The position numbers were made by a program, and so were the translations under genes. Positions 1-8,679 of a stretch of 64,000 nt of DNA are shown here, one piece after another; within the stretch, counting starts at the first letter, position 1; each line of letters opens with the position of its first letter. The notes beneath the pieces are model-generated. The model saw only the letters and a list, made by a program, of their open reading frames with translations. It was not told where the DNA came from and ran no database searches. The DNA comes from Enterovirga aerilata. GTDB lineage: Bacteria; Pseudomonadota; Alphaproteobacteria; Rhizobiales; Beijerinckiaceae. The stretch spans positions 496,001 to 560,000 of the forward strand of contig NZ_JABEPP010000003.1 of the NCBI RefSeq assembly GCF_013044135.1, given 5' to 3'.

Positions 1-470
1 GAAACGGCTTGGCCGCTCGTGAGGTCCGTCAGGCCAGCACGTTTCAGCACCCTGGCGTGGACGAATACGTCCTTGTCGCCGCCTTGCGGTGTAATGAAGC
101 CGTAGCCCTTGCCGAGGTCGAACCACTTTACCACACCAGAGCCTTGACCAGCCTTTTCCAGCTTGCTTCCGCCTCGAAGCGGCCGCCCGCCAGAGTGGCC
201 GCCCGAAGATTGCTCCGCCTTGCGCAGCAATCTGACCCTCGTTGCAAAGATTCGCTCGCTTTCCGCTGATTTTCCCAGCTCAAACTCCACGAAATCCTGC
301 TTGTTCAGCTTGGTGACCTCGGAGCCTTCCAGGGCTGACATGTGCACGAAGATATCCGGCCCGCCGCTATGCGATCCGATGAAGCCAAAACCCTTCTCGG
401 TATTGAAAAACTTCACGAAACCTTTCTGAATCTCCCCGACCCGAAAGTTGCTCACGAGCTGTCTCGTCAT
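1..470 (-). CDS. Two-domain cold-shock protein (3' end cut by window)
   Basis: The protein contains two cold-shock (CSD) domains, each a five-stranded barrel that binds single-stranded DNA or RNA. The first carries FVKFFNTEKGFGFI and DIFVHMSAL (about residues 18-47). The second carries VVKWFDLGKGYGFITP and DVFVHARVL (about residues 106-140). These correspond to the RNP1 and RNP2 motifs. The domains are joined by a Gly/Ser-rich linker. Double-CSD proteins of about 170-200 residues are common in Hyphomicrobiales, so only the last few dozen residues should be missing. The ATG at 470-468 overlaps the stop of a small upstream ORF (ATGA), which suggests translational coupling. It may act as an RNA chaperone during transfer or stress, but that role is inferred. 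Confidence 0.85.
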   Translation of the reverse strand, partial: MTRQLVSNFRVGEIQKGFVKFFNTEKGFGFIGSHSGGPDIFVHMSALEGSEVTKLNKQDFVEFELGKSAESERIFATRVRLLRKAEQSSGGHSGGRPLRGGSKLEKAGQGSGVVKWFDLGKGYGFITPQGGDKDVFVHARVLKRAGLTDLTSGQAV

Positions 471-574
471 ATCCACTCCAACAAGCGGGCCACTGTGAAC
501 ACAGCCCCGCCAACAAGCACAAACATAAGCACCGCCATGACGGCGACGAACTTCTGGTGATTTGTGAATCTCAT
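467..574 (-). CDS. Small single-pass membrane protein (35 aa)
   Basis: This short frame runs from ATG at 574 to a TGA that overlaps the start of the cold-shock gene by ATGA. It encodes a basic N-terminus (MRFTNHQKF) followed by one hydrophobic segment (VAVMAVLMFVLVGGAVFTVA) and a short tail ending LLEWI, typical of a one-helix membrane peptide. The ribosome site is weak. The coupling with the cold-shock gene is the main reason to believe it. I do not recognise a family. Confidence 0.45.
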   Translation of the reverse strand: MRFTNHQKFVAVMAVLMFVLVGGAVFTVARLLEWI

Positions 575-645
575 CAGTCTTTTTGAAATGCCGGCCAACG
601 GTTCGCTTTCGACTAGTCTCGGCAAACCCCTAGTCGGTTCTCCTC

Positions 646-858
646 TCAGTGGATTTTCCGTTCGTAGACGTGATTGAGGTTATCGGCCTGGTGTTGCAGG
701 CTCCTCGCCACCGTTGCAGCCGCAGCCCGGTTCGGAAACGCCCCCGTTGTCATCCCGTTCAGGCTAACGCACCACCCATCAGGCTTCTCAATGACTGTAT
801 AACGCCGTCGCTCTCCACCGACATTGGCGGACTTACCCGTCACATAGCCACTCATCAT
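646..858 (-). CDS. Small DUF2188-like protein
   Basis: This 70-residue protein has the pattern YTVIEKPDGWCVSL, then FPNRAAAATVARSLQ, resembling the short beta-beta-alpha DUF2188-type proteins in which a Trp-containing strand precedes an A-rich helix. The start at 858 overlaps the stop of the small upstream frame (TCATGA), suggesting coupling. A longer form from 903 would add 15 residues without better support. Two proteins of the same style occur at 43805-44053 and 46215-46508 in the same element. Function unknown. Family assignment is by pattern only. Confidence 0.6.
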   Translation of the reverse strand: MMSGYVTGKSANVGGERRRYTVIEKPDGWCVSLNGMTTGAFPNRAAAATVARSLQHQADNLNHVYERKIH

Positions 859-1004
859 GAGCGTCGATCGCTTCGTTGATTCGGTGTGTCGGACTTCGTC
901 CAAACCCCGAAGGCCGCTCCGATAACCGCCATCGCCATACGCCAGGATGATCGGCTGCTCTCGTTCGTCTTCATCGTTGCCCGCAAAAGTGCATTTCTGC
1001 TCAT
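855..1004 (-). CDS. Hypothetical 49-aa protein
   Basis: A short frame from ATG at 1004, preceded by a clear purine-rich ribosome site (GAGGTG about 7 nt upstream). It ends in a TGA that overlaps the ATG of the DUF2188-like gene. The product has a basic N-terminus and a short hydrophobic stretch (MAMAVIGAAFGVW), perhaps a weak membrane anchor. No family is recognised. It was judged plausible because of the ribosome site and the overlap, not from similarity. Confidence 0.35.
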   Translation of the reverse strand: MSRNALLRATMKTNESSRSSWRMAMAVIGAAFGVWTKSDTPNQRSDRRS

Positions 1005-1457
1005 GGTTTCACCTCAACAAGAGGCCGCATCAAAGCTTCGAGCGCGTATGAATTCCATCCTGACGCAACCGGCCGCTCATAGTATTCTCATCAATTCGAC
1101 CGGTAGACCTCGGCGCCATGCAACGCCATAGCTGGCCAAGCTCGTGCCCGGACAGCTCAGACCCTCAAACATCTTCGCTTCACCATTAGGCGGGAAGTGC
1201 GGGGCGATGGCATCCCTTTAGATTGATGATCCGGCTGCTGTCTGATGCCGGACACCATCCCGCTTCCATTCGCAAACCTTGGTCCGATCCGTCTCCTTAT
1301 CAATCAACCCGCAAGGGGTCGGCTTACGCGCGCGTGCCGCCCTCGGGGATTCGGAAAAGGTCCGAACGCCCGAGGGTGATTGCAGAGCCGGTCAGACACT
1401 TCGGGCGCCTGTCGCGCGGGGGATGGTCCCCCGCCTCCCAAGACAGGAGCCGGAACC
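1005..1457. other. Intergenic stretch with leader hairpin
   Basis: I see no convincing gene in this 450-bp stretch. It ends with a strong hairpin (1416-1434, 8-bp G/C stem with loop TGG) about 24 nt upstream of the next start codon. The hairpin is probably part of the 5' leader of the downstream gene. Confidence 0.4.
1416..1434 (+). promoter_or_regulatory. Leader hairpin GGGA-TGG-TCCC type
   Basis: Perfect inverted repeat with arms GCGGGGGA and TCCCCCGC around a TGG loop. It lies about 24 nt before the start codon at 1458 and just ahead of the ribosome site AGGAG. A hairpin with the same TGG loop lies at the same relative place upstream of ssb (12231-12249). It could be an attenuator or a transcript-stabilising leader; the role is inferred. 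Confidence 0.4.
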
Positions 1458-1622
1458 ATGTCCTATGCAGATGCCACCGCTTTCGCCGCAAGCCTCGCCA
1501 CCACGCTGATGGTTTCGATCATCGTCTTCCAGGCCGGGGACGGCACTCACGGCGCCATGCCCGCCGACGAATTCGATGGCGACGAAGAAATGGTCAGGCT
1601 GGAACTTGATCCCTTCGGCTGA
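1458..1622 (+). CDS. Small hypothetical element protein (54 aa)
   Basis: Starts at ATG 1458 with a good ribosome site (AGGAG, about 8 nt upstream). The product has a hydrophobic N-terminal half (FAASLATTLMVSIIVFQ) and an acidic C-terminal tail (DEFDGDEEMVRLELD), the layout of a small membrane-anchored protein with a charged tail. Third-position G+C matches the following genes. It opens a block of five codirectional hypothetical genes that ends at the terminator at 4181-4212. No function can be assigned. Confidence 0.6.
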   Translation: MSYADATAFAASLATTLMVSIIVFQAGDGTHGAMPADEFDGDEEMVRLELDPFG

Positions 1623-1815
1623 GGCGCAACAGCGCCTCAGCCCGACGGCTCGGAGCGCAAGATCGCGTCCGGGCCTTCAGCGCTGCGCTACCGCCCATCG
1701 CCGGCGGTGCCGGGTCATGTCCCGGCAAGGGAGAGTGAGAGTGCGGACGGGTTTTTCGTGACGGGTTGGTTGCCGGAGAGAGAGGCTCTCGGCACCCGTC
1801 ATGGAGCATCCTCCG

Positions 1816-2373
1816 ATGGCCCTTGCACCTCAAACCACCTTCGCCCCGATCGGCGAAATCCTCGCGCGCCAGATCCTGCCCCGGCTGCGCCTTGCCGCGA
1901 AGCTGCCGCTGCGCGTCATCTGCATCGGCACGGCCAGCTATGTCGGCGCCGACGATGCCGACAGCTTCGACCGAAACGTCGCTCTCGGCGACCGCCCCTC
2001 GCTGGAGGACGCCACCAGCTTCGCGGCCCTTTCGGTCAGGCGCGGCGGCATTGGCGTGGGAGCGGATGAGACGCTGCGCTTTCATCCGCGCCTCGTCGTC
2101 ATCCAGGATAACGATCAGGGCTTGGTCCTTGCCGGCGAGATCCGGGCCGGGATCATCCTCTGGCAACAGCCCGTCGCCAGTGACAGCGAGGCCCGCCGGA
2201 TCGTGACCGAGGCCAGCCGCCTGCGCGGGATCGCCTTCGCCGCCTCCAGCCGGGGCGATCACAACACGGCCCGCAATCATCGCCACCAGGCCAGCCTGCT
2301 CGAAGCATGCCTGGTCGATCCCTTCTGGCGCGAGGCCGCCGCTGATCTGCTCCGGCTGCCGCAGGCCGCCTAA
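1816..2373 (+). CDS. Hypothetical element protein (185 aa)
   Basis: The coding frame shows strong G/C third-position bias. ATG 1816 was chosen because GGAG lies 9 nt upstream; ATG 1801 in the same frame has no ribosome site. The product is a soluble mixed alpha/beta protein rich in Ala and Arg, with no membrane segment and no motif I recognise. A 261-codon open frame on the other strand is a shadow. It lies in a run of small genes typical of the leading part of alphaproteobacterial ICEs, whose roles are mostly unknown. Confidence 0.7.
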   Translation: MALAPQTTFAPIGEILARQILPRLRLAAKLPLRVICIGTASYVGADDADSFDRNVALGDRPSLEDATSFAALSVRRGGIGVGADETLRFHPRLVVIQDNDQGLVLAGEIRAGIILWQQPVASDSEARRIVTEASRLRGIAFAASSRGDHNTARNHRHQASLLEACLVDPFWREAAADLLRLPQAA

Positions 2374-2444
2374 ATCCATCCCCGATTTCCACCCATCCGA
2401 CCCGGCGCTTCGCTTCGCCGGGCGCTCACCTATGGAGTTTTCCC

Positions 2445-2846
2445 ATGCCGAAATTCGTCGTCAGCAAAGGCCACGATGCCTTCGTCTATTACGAAACCAT
2501 CCTTGAGGCCGACACGCCCGAACAGGCGCGAAATTTCGCCCGGAGCGCCCATTACGAAGGCGCGTGGCTCGCCACCGGCTATGTGCAGGAGTTCGACGAC
2601 TATGAGATCGACGAGCATAGTGGCGTTCGCCCGCTCGACGACGGAGAAGCCGTCGAGGCGTTCCTGACCATCGGCGTCACCGCCCAGGAGCGCGACGCCA
2701 TACTGGCGGGGCTGCGCCTACTACAGCTCGCCCTTGCGCGCGGAGACATCGACCCCGCGCTCAGGAACATCGTCACCAATGACGGCGCGCATATCGGCCC
2801 TGATCCGATCCGGATCGACGCCCTGTGCGAACGCATCAACGTATAG
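2445..2846 (+). CDS. Hypothetical element protein (133 aa)
   Basis: Soluble acidic protein beginning MPKFVVSKGHDAFVYYETIL, with an alpha-helical C-terminal half (ERDAILAGLRLLQLALARG). It is preceded by a hairpin at 2401-2422 and a GGAG ribosome site. The N-terminal 60 residues read like a small beta-alpha-beta fold (strand, helix with ADTPEQARNFAR, strand), as in small modulators or adaptor domains. No family is recognised. It is followed within 10 nt by the next small gene, so the two are probably co-transcribed. Confidence 0.7.
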   Translation: MPKFVVSKGHDAFVYYETILEADTPEQARNFARSAHYEGAWLATGYVQEFDDYEIDEHSGVRPLDDGEAVEAFLTIGVTAQERDAILAGLRLLQLALARGDIDPALRNIVTNDGAHIGPDPIRIDALCERINV

Positions 2847-2855
2847 GTGGCGGCG

Positions 2856-3050
2856 ATGTATGCGACCTATCTGCGCCTCGGCATCACCGTCTGGGACGGC
2901 AACCGCGCCGTCATCCGCGCCGCACGCCTGAAGCTCGCGCGATCCGCTCTGCGCAATCCGGCCAGCCTGGAAGCGCGCAAGCGCTTCTACCGCGACATGC
3001 TCGGCCACCATGCCGATGCCCAGCGGCGCGTGATGCAATTCCGCCTCTGA
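2856..3050 (+). CDS. Small basic hypothetical protein (64 aa)
   Basis: The ATG at 2856 is preceded by AGGTGG; a GTG at 2847 in the same frame would add three residues. The product is strongly basic and helical (RAARLKLARSALRNPASLEARKR region) and could bind nucleic acid, but nothing specific can be seen. It sits immediately after the 133-aa gene and is probably in its transcript. Confidence 0.6.
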   Translation: MYATYLRLGITVWDGNRAVIRAARLKLARSALRNPASLEARKRFYRDMLGHHADAQRRVMQFRL

Positions 3051-3119
3051 CGCTTCCGGCGTCTTCATTCCCCACCTTCCCCGGCCTCGCGCCGGGCTTT
3101 CTCGTTTCAGGAGCCTGAC

Positions 3120-3536
3120 ATGGCCAATTACCTCACGCATTTCTCGTGCCTGCTTAACGTCGGCACACCCGAAAACGCCGCCCGCGCGCTCGACCTCTAC
3201 AACAAGCTCTCCGAGGAAGGTGCCTCAGAGGAGCCTCCCTCCGAGGGCTTTCGTCTCTCCATCGAACCCCAATATGGGGGAACCGAGCTTTGGATGCGCC
3301 ATGACGAGACCGGCGATCCCGCGCGCATGATCCAGTTCGTCACGATCTGCGCGGCTGAGTTCCGCCTGACAGGTCGTTGGGGCTTCCAATACGCCAATAT
3401 CTGCTCACGGCCCCGCCTCGACGGTTTCGGCGGCGGCGCTCATGTCATAGACCTCGCCACCGGCGAGACGGTCGCCTGGATCTATACCGACGGCTGGCTC
3501 GCCAATGTGCTGGGCGGAGGCAATGCCGATGCCTGA
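3120..3536 (+). CDS. Hypothetical element protein (138 aa)
   Basis: Begins with a hydrophilic helix (ENAARALDLYNKLSEEGA) and continues into a beta-rich domain with many aromatic residues (WGFQYANIC, VAWIYTDGWLANVL). The ribosome site CAGGAG is 5-6 nt before the ATG. Its stop overlaps the start of the following gene by 8 nt, so the two are likely translated together. A G/C hairpin at 3080-3096 precedes it. The fold is not recognised; no function is proposed. Confidence 0.7.
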   Translation: MANYLTHFSCLLNVGTPENAARALDLYNKLSEEGASEEPPSEGFRLSIEPQYGGTELWMRHDETGDPARMIQFVTICAAEFRLTGRWGFQYANICSRPRLDGFGGGAHVIDLATGETVAWIYTDGWLANVLGGGNADA

Positions 3537-4173
3537 GATCATCGAAACCACCGTCTATCGGCTCAATGAGCTTTCCGACGACGCAAGAGACAAGGCCCGC
3601 GCCTGGTATCGTGAAGACGGGTTCGATTACGACTGGTATGATACCGTTTACGAGGATTTCCAGCAGATCGCGGAAATCCTCGGCCTGCGGCTCAAGACCC
3701 GCAGCGTGCGGCTCTACGGCGGCGGCTCCCGGCAGAAGCCCTGCATCTGGTTCCGGGGCTTCTGGAGCCAGGGCGACGGCGCCTGCTTCGAGACCTTCTA
3801 TTCCTACCGGAAGGAGGCCCCGCGCCGGATCAGGCAACACGCGCCGCAGGATACTGAGCTGCACCGCATCGCCGATGCGCTTCAGTCGATCCAGCGGCGC
3901 AACTTCTACCAGCTTCACGCCGAGGCCAGCCATCGCGGCCACTATTATCACGAGAATAGCATGGCGATCTCGGTCGAACGCGACAGCCCGAACTATCAGG
4001 ACATGACGGCCGATGCCGAAGATACCGTGATCGAGGCGCTGCGCGACCTGGCCTGCTGGCTCTATCGGCAGCTCGAACGCGAATACGAGTATCTCACCTC
4101 GGACGAAGCCGTCGATGAGGTCATCGCCACCAACGAATACACCTTTACGGCAACCGGCCGCCGCTTCGGCTGA
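3529..4173 (+). CDS. Hypothetical element protein (214 aa)
   Basis: The start at 3529 is preferred over the in-frame ATG at 3523 because GGCGGAGG lies 8 nt upstream of it. The protein is acidic and rich in Tyr, Trp and Arg (ARAWYREDGFDYDWYDTVY near the N-terminus, REYEYLTSDEAVDEVI near the C-terminus). It has no membrane segments. Related proteins are widespread in alphaproteobacterial ICEs and plasmids and have at times been labelled antitoxin-like without proof. It is the last gene of the first block and is followed by a strong terminator. Confidence 0.7.
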   Translation: MPEIIETTVYRLNELSDDARDKARAWYREDGFDYDWYDTVYEDFQQIAEILGLRLKTRSVRLYGGGSRQKPCIWFRGFWSQGDGACFETFYSYRKEAPRRIRQHAPQDTELHRIADALQSIQRRNFYQLHAEASHRGHYYHENSMAISVERDSPNYQDMTADAEDTVIEALRDLACWLYRQLEREYEYLTSDEAVDEVIATNEYTFTATGRRFG

Positions 4174-4180
4174 ACCCGGC

Positions 4181-4212
4181 AAGCGTCCTGCCATTCGGCA
4201 GGGCGCTTTTTT
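4181..4212 (+). terminator. Rho-independent terminator
   Basis: A 12-bp stem (AAGCGTCCTGCC paired with GGCAGGGCGCTT, one T-G pair) with an ATTC loop runs straight into six T residues. It lies 8 nt after the stop of the 214-aa gene and separates the first block of small genes from the large helicase gene. Confidence 0.85.
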
Positions 4213-4332
4213 CATGCCAGGCACGGCCCACCTTTCGAGAGGCAGAGGGAGGCCGAGACGGGTTTGAGCCTGTGCGGTCGAGAGAGAGCGCTGCGCGGCT
4301 CGATCCTGTCCTGCTCTCCCGAGGTCTTCCCC

Positions 4333-7300
4333 ATGAACATGATTTCCGCATCCGCGGCAGCATCGGTCGCCGGGCCGCTTCCGCTTGCCTCCTACAGCGA
4401 TACCGCCACGTCCGTCTTTTCGGCAGCGGGCCTTCTCCTGCCCCATCTCGAGCGCGGCCAGCGTATCGACGCGGCCACGCTGCGCGGCGCGATGGAAACC
4501 GCCTTTGGCGCGTCCGATACCGCCGGCGCCTGGGACTGGAAAACCGCTTATGACGCCTGCGAGGCGGCGACCGTTCTCTTCCTGCGCAAATACGGAAAGG
4601 CGCTTTTCCGTAAAGCCGGGTCTCCGAGCGACAGCCTGCCGCTGCTGACGCGGATCGCCGGACTGCTGCCGACCCATACGCGGCGCTCGGAGGAAGCGCA
4701 GACCTTCCAGCAATTCTCTACCCCGATCCCGCTGGGGCTGGCCGCCGCGACCGCCGCCGCCATCACGCCTGCCGACCGGGTTCTGGAACCCTCGGCCGGG
4801 ACCGGGCTTCTCGCCATCCTCGCCGAGATCGCCGGCGGCGCGCTGGTCCTCAACGAGCTGGCCGACATGCGCGCCGGTCTTCTCTCCTCCCTCTTTCCGG
4901 CCTTCTCCGTCTCACGCTTCGACGCGGCCCAGATCGACGATCACCTCGATCCCGCCCTGGTCCCGTCCGTGGTGCTGATGAACCCGCCGTTCTCGGTGCT
5001 TGCGAATGTCGAGAGCCGCGTCGCCGACGCCGCCTTCCGCCATGTCGCCTCGGCGCTGGCGCGTCTGGCGCCCGGCGGCCGGCTGGTGACGATCACCGGC
5101 GCGAATTTCGCACCGGACATCCCTGCCTGGACCCCGGCCTTTACCCGGCTGCAGGAGCGTGGCCGCGTCGTCTTCTCGGCAGCGATCGAAGGAGCGGTCT
5201 ATGCCAAGCATGGCACGACTTTCCCGACGCGCCTGACCGTCATCGACAAGCTGCCCGCCGACGATCCGGCGGTCTTCCCGACCGCTCCCGGCGTCGCACC
5301 GGATGCCGCTACGCTGATGACCTGGATCTGCGCACACCTGCCTGCACGGCAGCCCGTCGATCCCTCTGTCGTCGTTCCGGTCGCCGCAACGCCTGCACCC
5401 CGCACCGTGCGCGGCTATATCAACCGCACGGCAAAAGCTGCTCGCCCGGCGCCCCAGACCGAACCGGAAGCCACACCGCTCGACTATGAGACCGTCGATT
5501 GGCAGCCTGCCGAGGGTGGCCACATCACCGACGCCATCTATGAGGAATACGGGCTTCAGGTCATCCGTATTCCCGGCGCCCAGGCCCATCCGACCCAACT
5601 CGTCCAGTCGGCGGCGATGGCGAGCGTCGCGCCGCCCAAGCCCAGCTACCGGCCGCATCTGCCGACGACCATCCTCGGCCTTCTGTCCGACGCGCAGCTT
5701 GAGACCGTCATCTATGCCGGCCAGGCCCATGCCGACCATCTCGCCGGGGCCTGGACCGTGGACGAGACTTGCGATGTGGTCAGCGCGGCGGCCGAGGACG
5801 CCAAGAACGCCGTCCGCTTCCGGCAAGGCTTCTTCGTCGGTGACGGCACCGGCGTCGGCAAGGGGCGGGAATCCGCCGCCATCATCCTCGACAACTGGAT
5901 GCAGGGCCGCCGCAAGGCCGTCTGGATCTCGAAGTCGGACAAGTTGCTGGAAGACGCGCAACGCGACTGGTCGGCGCTCGGCATGGAGCGCCTGCTGGTC
6001 ACGCCGCTGTCGCGCTTCCCGCAGGGCAAGCCCGTGACGCTGCCCGAGGGCATCCTTTTCACGACCTATGCCACGCTACGCTCCGACGACCGCGGCGAGA
6101 GGGTTTCCCGCGTCAAGCAGATCGTCGAATGGTTGGGCAAGGATTTCGATGGAGTGATCATATTCGACGAGGCGCATTCGATGCAGAACGCCGCAGGCAG
6201 CAAGGGAGAACGGGGCGATGTCGCCGCCAGCCAGCAGGGCCGCGCCGGACTTCGCCTCCAGCACGCCCTGCCGGATGCCCGCATCGTCTATGTCTCGGCG
6301 ACCGGCGCCACCACGGTCCACAACCTCGCCTATGCGCAAAGGTTGGGCTTGTGGGGCGGCGAGGATTTCCCCTTCGCCACGCGGGCCGAATTCGTCGAGG
6401 CTATCGAGGGCGGCGGCGTCGCGGCGATGGAGGTTCTGGCCCGGGACATGCGCGCCCTCGGCCTCTACACCGCCCGGTCGCTGTCCTTCGCCGGCGTCGA
6501 ATACGAGTTGGTCGAGCATGAGCTGACCCCCGAACAGACCCGCATCTACGACGCCTATGCCGGGGCCTTCGCCATCATTCACAACAATCTGGATGCGGCG
6601 ATGGAAGCGGCCAATATCACCGGCAGCACCGGCACCCTGAATCGGCAGGCGAAATCCGCCGCGCGCTCGGCCTTCGAGTCGGCCAAGCAGCGGTTTTTCG
6701 GCCACCTCCTGACCAGCATGAAAACCCCGACGCTGCTCCGCTCCATCGCATCCGATCTGGAGGCGGGCCATTCGGCCGTCATCCAGATCGTCTCGACCGG
6801 CGAGGCGCTTATGGAACGCCGGCTGGCCGAGCTGCCGACCGAGGAATGGAACGACGTCCGCGTGGACATCACCCCGAGGGAATATGTCCTGGACTACCTT
6901 GCCCATTCCTTCCCGGTGCAGCTCTACGAGCCGTTCACCGACTCGGAGGGCAATATGTCGTCGCGGCCCGTCATGCGCGACGGCCAGCCCGTCGAAAGCC
7001 GCGAAGCGGTCGCCCGCCGCGACGAGTTGATCGCAAAGCTCGCCAGCCTGCCGCCGGTCCCCGGTGCGCTGGACCAGCTCATCCAGCATTTCGGCACCGA
7101 TACCGTGGCTGAAGTGACGGGCCGGTCGCGGCGCATCATCCGCAAGGCTGGCAAGGGCGTCACTGTTGACCGCCTTGTCGTCGAGAACCGCGCAGCTTCG
7201 GCCAACCTGGCCGAAACCCAGGCGTTCATGGACGACGGCAAGCAGGTTCTGGTATTCTCCGACGCCGGCGGTACCGGCCGCAGCTATCATGCCGAACTGT

Positions 7301-8679
7301 CGGCCCGAAACACGCGGCTGCGCGTCCATTACCTGCTCGAAGCCGGATGGAAGGCCGATACTGCGATCCAGGGACTTGGCCGAACGCACCGGACCAACCA
7401 GAAGCAAGCGCCCCTGTTCCGGCCGATCACCACGAACGTCAAAGCCGAAAAGCGCTTCCTCTCGACCATCGCCCGCCGTCTCGACACCCTGGGCGCGATC
7501 ACGCGCGGCCAGCGCCAGACCGGCGGTCAGGGCCTGTTCCGGCCGGAGGACAATCTGGAATCGCACTACGCCCGCGACGCGCTGCGCCAACTCTATCTCC
7601 TGCTGATCCGCGGCAAGGTCGAGGGATGCTCGCTCGATCGCTTTGAAAGCGCCACCGGGTTGAAGCTGATGGACTCCAACGGCATCAAGGATGACCTCCC
7701 CGCCATCACGACCTTCCTGAACCGGCTGCTGGCCTTGACCATCGAGCTTCAGGGCGTGCTGTTCACCGCCTTCGAGCAGCTTCTGACCGCGCGGATCGAG
7801 GGCGCCATCGCATCGGGAACCTATGACGCCGGGCTGGAGACGCTGCGGGCCGAGAGCTTTGTCGTCACCGACCGCCAGACGATCTATACGCACCCGCGCT
7901 CCGGCGCCCAGACCCGCCTGCTGACCATCACCGAGCGCAAGCGCAACCATCCGGTCACGCTGGCCGAAGCGATGGGCTACCTCGACGATCCGCTCGCGGT
8001 GCTTCTGATTAACGAGCGGTCTGGCCGCGCCGCCGTGCAGGTTCCGACCACCAGCGTCATGCTGGACGATGGCGAGATCGAGCGCCGTGTCCGGCTGCTC
8101 CGGCCGATGGAGGCGCAGAACATCCCGGTCAAGGCCATGCCGGAGACCCATTGGGTCGAAGCCGAGCGGGATGCCTTCGCCTTGGCCTGGAATGCCGAGA
8201 TTGCCGAGGTGCCGGAGTTTTCCGACAGCACTTTGCATATGGTGACGGGTCTCCTGTTGCCGATCTGGAAGCGGCTGCCGAACGAATCTACCCGCGTCTA
8301 TCGGCTTCAGACCGATGCCGGCGAGCGGATCATCGGCCGCCGCGTTTCTCCCGCCTGGGTTGCTCACGCGACTGCGACCGGCGCCGCCTCGATCACGCCG
8401 GAGGATGCGTTCACCGCCCTTATGGACGGCAAGACGATCCTCGATCTCACCGAGGGCCTCCAGCTTCGCCGGGTCCGCGTCATGGGCGCGCTGCGCATCG
8501 AACTCACCGGCTTCACCGACACGATGCGCCAGCGCCTCACGGCCTATGGCCTCTATCACGAGATCATCTCGTGGAAGCTGCGCTTCTTCGTGCCGACCGA
8601 CGCGCAGGGTCCGGCCATCATCGACAAGCTCTTCGACCGCTGGCCGGTCGAACGCATCGGCGAACGGGAGGCCGCATAA
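4333..8679 (+). CDS. Strawberry-notch type methylase/helicase giant protein
   Basis: This 1448-residue protein joins an N-terminal Rossmann methyltransferase-like domain to a superfamily 2 helicase. The methylase part has motif I LEPSAGTG near residue 151 and the N6-adenine-type motif IV NPPF near residue 217. The helicase part has a Walker A-like GDGTGVGKG near residue 503, a DEAH-type FDEAHSMQN near residue 612, and a C-terminal GLGRTHRTNQ segment, as in strawberry-notch (Sno) proteins. Start 4333 was chosen over 4264 for its GAGGT ribosome site. Such proteins are common on alphaproteobacterial plasmids and ICEs. Plausible roles are self-methylation, anti-restriction or processing of incoming DNA; none is proven. 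It is followed directly by the Toprim gene. Confidence 0.9.
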   Translation: MNMISASAAASVAGPLPLASYSDTATSVFSAAGLLLPHLERGQRIDAATLRGAMETAFGASDTAGAWDWKTAYDACEAATVLFLRKYGKALFRKAGSPSDSLPLLTRIAGLLPTHTRRSEEAQTFQQFSTPIPLGLAAATAAAITPADRVLEPSAGTGLLAILAEIAGGALVLNELADMRAGLLSSLFPAFSVSRFDAAQIDDHLDPALVPSVVLMNPPFSVLANVESRVADAAFRHVASALARLAPGGRLVTITGANFAPDIPAWTPAFTRLQERGRVVFSAAIEGAVYAKHGTTFPTRLTVIDKLPADDPAVFPTAPGVAPDAATLMTWICAHLPARQPVDPSVVVPVAATPAPRTVRGYINRTAKAARPAPQTEPEATPLDYETVDWQPAEGGHITDAIYEEYGLQVIRIPGAQAHPTQLVQSAAMASVAPPKPSYRPHLPTTILGLLSDAQLETVIYAGQAHADHLAGAWTVDETCDVVSAAAEDAKNAVRFRQGFFVGDGTGVGKGRESAAIILDNWMQGRRKAVWISKSDKLLEDAQRDWSALGMERLLVTPLSRFPQGKPVTLPEGILFTTYATLRSDDRGERVSRVKQIVEWLGKDFDGVIIFDEAHSMQNAAGSKGERGDVAASQQGRAGLRLQHALPDARIVYVSATGATTVHNLAYAQRLGLWGGEDFPFATRAEFVEAIEGGGVAAMEVLARDMRALGLYTARSLSFAGVEYELVEHELTPEQTRIYDAYAGAFAIIHNNLDAAMEAANITGSTGTLNRQAKSAARSAFESAKQRFFGHLLTSMKTPTLLRSIASDLEAGHSAVIQIVSTGEALMERRLAELPTEEWNDVRVDITPREYVLDYLAHSFPVQLYEPFTDSEGNMSSRPVMRDGQPVESREAVARRDELIAKLASLPPVPGALDQLIQHFGTDTVAEVTGRSRRIIRKAGKGVTVDRLVVENRAASANLAETQAFMDDGKQVLVFSDAGGTGRSYHAELSARNTRLRVHYLLEAGWKADTAIQGLGRTHRTNQKQAPLFRPITTNVKAEKRFLSTIARRLDTLGAITRGQRQTGGQGLFRPEDNLESHYARDALRQLYLLLIRGKVEGCSLDRFESATGLKLMDSNGIKDDLPAITTFLNRLLALTIELQGVLFTAFEQLLTARIEGAIASGTYDAGLETLRAESFVVTDRQTIYTHPRSGAQTRLLTITERKRNHPVTLAEAMGYLDDPLAVLLINERSGRAAVQVPTTSVMLDDGEIERRVRLLRPMEAQNIPVKAMPETHWVEAERDAFALAWNAEIAEVPEFSDSTLHMVTGLLLPIWKRLPNESTRVYRLQTDAGERIIGRRVSPAWVAHATATGAASITPEDAFTALMDGKTILDLTEGLQLRRVRVMGALRIELTGFTDTMRQRLTAYGLYHEIISWKLRFFVPTDAQGPAIIDKLFDRWPVERIGEREAA

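Noticed and set aside
1594..2379. 261-codon frame on the minus strand
   Set aside because: The plus-strand frame 1816-2373 has better third-position bias and fits the codirectional run of genes.
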